DNA of 24,063 nt. Origin: SD8 sp035528475 (GTDB taxonomy: Archaea; Halobacteriota; Methanomicrobia; Methanomicrobiales; Methanospirillaceae). The notes below the pieces were generated by a model. It searched no databases, was not told the origin of the DNA, and was given only the letters and a program-made list of their open reading frames with translations. Both the position numbers and the translations under genes were made by a program. The stretch is from contig DATKYO010000026.1 of assembly GCA_035528475.1 (NCBI GenBank), positions 1-24,063 on the forward strand, given 5' to 3'. This document shows, piece by piece, positions 20,955 through 24,063 of this stretch. Position 1 is the first letter of the stretch. Each line of letters opens with the position of its first letter.

Positions 20955-22525
20955 TCTGGGATGCAATAGTCGCAAACGCACCTGCACTCCTGGTAATGAT
21001 ACCCCTGATTGCCGCATTTGCCTGCCCGTTCATCGGGAGAATCTCTCCGGCGGTAAGAAACACCTGGGTGGTGGGAGCCATGGCCCTCACAACGGCTATG
21101 GCACTTCTTCTTGCCTGGGATGTCTATACTGGCGGCACCGTGGTTTACACATTCGGGGCATCGGCTGCGGGAATGGCTGTGCCACCGGACTCTGGCGGAA
21201 TACCGGTGAGGATTACGTTCACCGTGGATGCCATGAGTGCACTGATGCAGATTATCGGGGCCATCACAGGCCTGGCAGTAATCCTGTACTCGATTGCAAG
21301 CGACAGGAATCATACCGGTCTGGAAAGTTACTACACGCTGTACCTGTTGATGATAGCAGGGATTATGGGGATGGTGTCAACAGGGGATCTCTTCAACTTC
21401 TTTGTCTTTTTAGAGATCCTCTCTATATCATCCGCTGGTCTAATCGCCTACCGTGTGGACAAAGGAATCGCCGTAGAGGCGGCGGTGAAATATTTCGTGC
21501 TGAGCACCATCGGGGCCATGGTTATCCTGATTGGAATCGGGATTTTCTATGGACAGTACAATTCTCTGAATATCGCCGTCATTGCTTCCAGGATACAGTT
21601 TACCCTCCTTGACCAGGTTGCCCTGGTGCTGATAATCGCAGCCCTGGCTATGAAATGCGGATCGGTGCCTATGCATTTCTGGACTCCCGACGCCTATTCG
21701 ATGGCACCTTCGTCGATTACGGCAATGCTTGTCGTTGCCAGCCAGGCAAGCCTGTACGGACTTTTCAGGATTGTATTCACCCTGTATAACGTGACGCTGA
21801 ATGCCGCCACCGTGGGATGGATCATCATCATTCTTGGTGTCCTCTCCATGGTTGTGGGAGTGACCATGGCCATCCCGCAGAAGGATGTAAAGAGGCTGAT
21901 GGCCTACCATGCCATATCCCAGACCGGCTACATGCTGCTCGGGGTTGGCGTGGGCCTTGCAGTGCTTGGAAACCAGTCTCTTCTCGAATCTTTCGGATAC
22001 ATGGCTATGGAAGGCGGAATTTTCCATATTATCAACCATGCCATGTACAAGGGGCTTTTGTTCCTCACGGCAGGGGCCATATTCTATCGTATAGGGACCA
22101 GAAACCTGAACAAAATGGGAGGGCTGGGGCATAATATGAAATATACCATGATCTTCTTTGTCATCGGAGCCTTGGCCATTGCCGGAATCCCACCCTTTAA
22201 TGGCTTTGCATCGAAACTGATGATATACGAGTCTGTATTCGTATTCAATCCCATCCTGGCAATAATTGCAATGGTGGTCAGCATATTGACCCTGGCATCC
22301 TTCGTCAAAGTCTTCCATTCGATATTCATGGGCCCGAAACTGCCTGAATATGAAGGAGTGCAGGAAGCCCCTGCACCGATGCTCATAGGCATGGGAATCC
22401 TGGCCGTCGTTGTGATCCTCTTCGGACTCTTCCCCGGCATCGTGGTAGACTCCCTTATCGTACCTGCGGCCCATGCGCTCGTCAACCAGGGTGCATATGT
22501 GTCAGCAGTCATAGGAGGTGTGTGA
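20951..22525 (+). CDS. mbhH: Mbh hydrogenase subunit H (MrpD/NuoN-like ion-translocating subunit)
   Basis: The protein has 524 residues and about 14 membrane helices of the proton-conducting antiporter family. Key charged residues are present: Glu155 in FVFLEILSISSAG and Lys235 in AMKCGSVPMHFWTPDAYSMAPS, the family motif KxGxxPxHxWxPDA. The block QKDVKRLMAYHAISQTGYMLLG is also typical. It should carry ions across the membrane in step with the redox reaction. Only one MrpD-like gene is present, which fits Mbh and not the related Mbx complexes that have two. The large minus-strand open frame inside it is a shadow. Confidence 0.95.
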   Translation: MIWDAIVANAPALLVMIPLIAAFACPFIGRISPAVRNTWVVGAMALTTAMALLLAWDVYTGGTVVYTFGASAAGMAVPPDSGGIPVRITFTVDAMSALMQIIGAITGLAVILYSIASDRNHTGLESYYTLYLLMIAGIMGMVSTGDLFNFFVFLEILSISSAGLIAYRVDKGIAVEAAVKYFVLSTIGAMVILIGIGIFYGQYNSLNIAVIASRIQFTLLDQVALVLIIAALAMKCGSVPMHFWTPDAYSMAPSSITAMLVVASQASLYGLFRIVFTLYNVTLNAATVGWIIIILGVLSMVVGVTMAIPQKDVKRLMAYHAISQTGYMLLGVGVGLAVLGNQSLLESFGYMAMEGGIFHIINHAMYKGLLFLTAGAIFYRIGTRNLNKMGGLGHNMKYTMIFFVIGALAIAGIPPFNGFASKLMIYESVFVFNPILAIIAMVVSILTLASFVKVFHSIFMGPKLPEYEGVQEAPAPMLIGMGILAVVVILFGLFPGIVVDSLIVPAAHALVNQGAYVSAVIGGV

Positions 22526-22526
22526 G

Positions 22527-22874
22527 ATGGACATCGCAGGCAACCTCTACACGGGAAGCGGGTACTGGAATCCCCTGATCTGGCTGACATCACTCATAGT
22601 TGTCGGAATAATTGTGTACCTGATCTGGACGCGGGGGGAGAAGGGCTACAAGAAAGGTACGGCGCAGACCGCTCCCTTCATATCAGGAAATCCGGAACCT
22701 GAAAAAGGCAAGGTCCATATACCCGCCGGAAACCTGTACTGGGGGTATACTGAAGCGTTGAAGGGATATTATAGCCGTATTATCCCGTTACACACAGGGA
22801 ATCTGAATGATTACGTGCTCTGGTACCTTGGGATAACTGCAATCCTCATGATACTGGTGGTGATGACCGCATGA
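22527..22874 (+). CDS. mbhI: Mbh hydrogenase subunit I
   Basis: The protein has 115 residues from ATG 22527. It has one membrane helix near residues 14-36 (PLIWLTSLIVVGIIVYLIWTR), a cytoplasmic loop containing KGTAQTAPFISGNPEPEKGKVHIPAGNLYWGYTEALKGYY, and a second helix at the end. In the Pyrococcus complex MbhI links the antiporter module to the hydrogenase module. GGAGGTG precedes the start, and the TGA overlaps the mbhJ ATG. Confidence 0.87.
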   Translation: MDIAGNLYTGSGYWNPLIWLTSLIVVGIIVYLIWTRGEKGYKKGTAQTAPFISGNPEPEKGKVHIPAGNLYWGYTEALKGYYSRIIPLHTGNLNDYVLWYLGITAILMILVVMTA

Positions 22875-23305
22875 AACTCACAAAGTCCTTTAACCGTTCA
22901 CTATGGGCATTCCATTTCAACTCGGGTTCATGCAACGGGTGTGAAATAGAGATAGTCGCAGCAATCACACCCCGCTATGACCCGGAGAGGTTCGGAATCA
23001 AGCTTGTAGGAACACCCCGGCATGCGGATGTGATGGTGGTGACCGGGCCTGTGGTAAAGAAGATGAGAGACCGGCTGGTCCGGGTCTATGAACAGATCCC
23101 GGATCCCAAGGTCGTTTTGTGCGTAGGCACCTGCGGGATTTCCGGCGGGGTTTTCTATGACTCCTATAACCTGGAAGGGCCTGTGGACGAAGTGATACCT
23201 GTAGATGTATATGTCCCCGGGTGTCCTCCCAGGCCGGAAGCCATCATCCACGGAGTAGTAAAAGCATGGGAAAAACTGGAGAGAGTTGAGGGAGGTGGCT
23301 CATGA
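22871..23305 (+). CDS. mbhJ: Mbh hydrogenase small subunit J (NuoB-like, [4Fe-4S])
   Basis: The protein has 144 residues. The proximal [4Fe-4S] ligands are Cys21 and Cys24 (GSCNGCEIE), Cys88 (GTCGISGG) and Cys118 (VPGCPPRPE). It is the group 4 [NiFe]-hydrogenase small subunit, passing electrons between ferredoxin clusters and the NiFe site in MbhL. All four ligands are intact. It overlaps mbhI and mbhK by 4 nt each. Confidence 0.94.
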   Translation: MKLTKSFNRSLWAFHFNSGSCNGCEIEIVAAITPRYDPERFGIKLVGTPRHADVMVVTGPVVKKMRDRLVRVYEQIPDPKVVLCVGTCGISGGVFYDSYNLEGPVDEVIPVDVYVPGCPPRPEAIIHGVVKAWEKLERVEGGGS

Positions 23306-23961
23306 CCGCTGCCAGGCTCACCCCCGAACAGGTGGTGGAGAGATTTACCACCCTGTTTGGTGATGCCATAAAAGAGACTCGTATCGGGGAGAGGCGGGAA
23401 GGAAGCAGGAAGAATCCGAATTACAATATCTGGATTGATATTGACAGGGCTGCCCTTAAACCGGCGATAGAGGCTCTTATTGATATTCATTTCCCGCATC
23501 TCTCGGTTATTTCGGGGAATGACCTTGGTGAGACAATCAGGCTGATCTATCATTTCTCGATCTATTACGGGATTCCCCATGGGGAATATATGGTGACGCT
23601 GGCCATACAGATCCCCAAGGAAGATCTGACAGTTCCCACTATTTCTGACCTCATTCCCGGGGCGGTCTTTTCGGAACGGGAAAAACAGGAATTCCTGGGA
23701 ATAAAGGTAATAGACATCCCGGATGACCGGCGACTCTTCCTGCCTGAAGATTTTCCGGAAGGTGTCTATCCTTGGCGAAAGGATGAGACCGGGATTCCGG
23801 ACTCCATGGTAAAAAACCTGTGGGCGTCCGGAAGGCCCACTGACCGCCCAGCTCCGCCAGCAGAAGAAAAAGAATCCTGCTCACTGGAAGATGAGAGAGA
23901 AGAGGGCGGCGGTAAACCGCTCGAAGGGGAAAGGAAAGAGACGAAGGAGGCAGAAGAATGA
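23302..23961 (+). CDS. mbhK: Mbh hydrogenase subunit K (NuoC-like) with charged C-terminal extension
   Basis: The protein has 219 residues. The NuoC/30-kDa domain is recognisable in NYNIWIDIDRAAL, HLSVISGNDLGETIRLIYHFSIYYG, VTLAIQIPKEDLTVPTISDLIPGAVFSEREKQEFLGI and LPEDFPEGVYPWRKDE. This core ends near residue 165. The remaining 55 residues are Pro/Glu/Lys/Arg-rich and look disordered, which is longer than I expect for this subunit. It overlaps mbhJ and mbhL by 4 nt. Confidence 0.9.
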   Translation: MTAARLTPEQVVERFTTLFGDAIKETRIGERREGSRKNPNYNIWIDIDRAALKPAIEALIDIHFPHLSVISGNDLGETIRLIYHFSIYYGIPHGEYMVTLAIQIPKEDLTVPTISDLIPGAVFSEREKQEFLGIKVIDIPDDRRLFLPEDFPEGVYPWRKDETGIPDSMVKNLWASGRPTDRPAPPAEEKESCSLEDEREEGGGKPLEGERKETKEAEE

Positions 23962-24063
23962 GCGAGGGAACAGGCAAAAAGGCCCCTTACACGATCCCCA
24001 TCGGACCAATCCACCCGGCGCTCAAAGAGCCGGTCATGTTCACATTCAAGATGGACGGGGAAA
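23958..24063 (+). CDS. mbhL: Mbh hydrogenase large subunit L (NuoD-like), 5' part only
   Basis: Only the first 35 codons are in the window. They contain YTIPIGPIHPALKEPVMF, the conserved start of group 4 [NiFe]-hydrogenase large subunits. The NiFe-binding CxxC motifs lie beyond the window end, so I cannot confirm that the active site is intact. The ATG overlaps the mbhK stop (ATGA). Confidence 0.9.
   Translation, partial: MSEGTGKKAPYTIPIGPIHPALKEPVMFTFKMDGE

Noticed and set aside
21440..22474. Minus-strand frame of 344 residues inside mbhH
   Set aside because: His/Gly-rich translation typical of the antisense of a membrane protein. The plus-strand frame has all antiporter motifs.
18483..24063. 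A separate Mrp antiporter operon or an Mbx complex
   Set aside because: The antiporter-like genes run without a break into hydrogenase subunits J, K and L, and there is only one MrpD-like gene, so Mbh is the simplest reading.
1..24063. Insertion sequences, integrases, att sites or prophage genes
   Set aside because: I found no transposase, integrase or phage-like protein and no flanking repeats. The gene content is that of a core archaeal chromosome.

Overview
The window is from a methanogenic archaeon, most probably of the order Methanomicrobiales; I cannot name the genus. Archaeal markers are transcription factor E, the SPOUT methylase aTrm56, an archaeal-type alanyl-tRNA synthetase with an N-terminal zinc cluster, TATA boxes placed 27-30 nt before start codons, and a tRNA-Leu without an encoded CCA. 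Methanogen markers are methanogenesis marker protein 8, the DUF39 plus NIL/ferredoxin pair that makes homocysteine from sulfide, UPF0280, and an Mbh-type energy-converting hydrogenase operon.

Layout. 1-1030: the tail of a surface protein, then methanogenesis marker 8. 1148-1232: tRNA-Leu(GAG), minus strand. 1367-1867: an ACT-domain regulator. 1879-4770: a tight minus-strand operon, read from 4770 down: small winged-helix protein, aTrm56, ATP-grasp ligase, TFE, HD-domain protein. 4860-6819: an unknown acidic protein, UPF0280 (minus), and a 2H phosphoesterase. 6947-8844: the homocysteine-synthesis pair on the minus strand. 8936-13350: plus-strand Nif3 and SWIM zinc-finger proteins, then alaS and a membrane-anchored winged-helix regulator. 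13472-16558: on the minus strand, a possible 50-residue protein, an anchored surface protein, hisH, and a PAPS-reductase-like protein carrying a zinc ribbon and a PUA domain. 16706-18271: a secreted or membrane-anchored protein with a 16-unit collagen-like pentapeptide repeat fused to two C-terminal winged helices. 18483-end: mbhABCDEFGHIJKL, cut inside mbhL.

How it fits together. The Mbh operon has the gene order known from the Pyrococcus membrane-bound hydrogenase: an Mrp-like Na+/H+ antiporter module (A-H) followed by the ferredoxin-hydrogenase module (I onward). Such complexes couple ferredoxin redox chemistry and H2 to ion flow. The repeat-containing winged-helix protein lies directly upstream on the same strand. 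Between them are a T-rich terminator, a perfect 8-bp inverted repeat and a TATA box, so this protein is the obvious candidate regulator of the hydrogenase. That pairing, the repeat array and the odd membrane topology are the most interesting parts of the window.

First genes of transcripts tend to have a TATA-like box about 28 nt before the start codon, which suggests leaderless mRNAs. Genes inside operons use GGAGG/GGTGA ribosome sites and 4-nt ATGA overlaps. I used this pattern to choose several starts.
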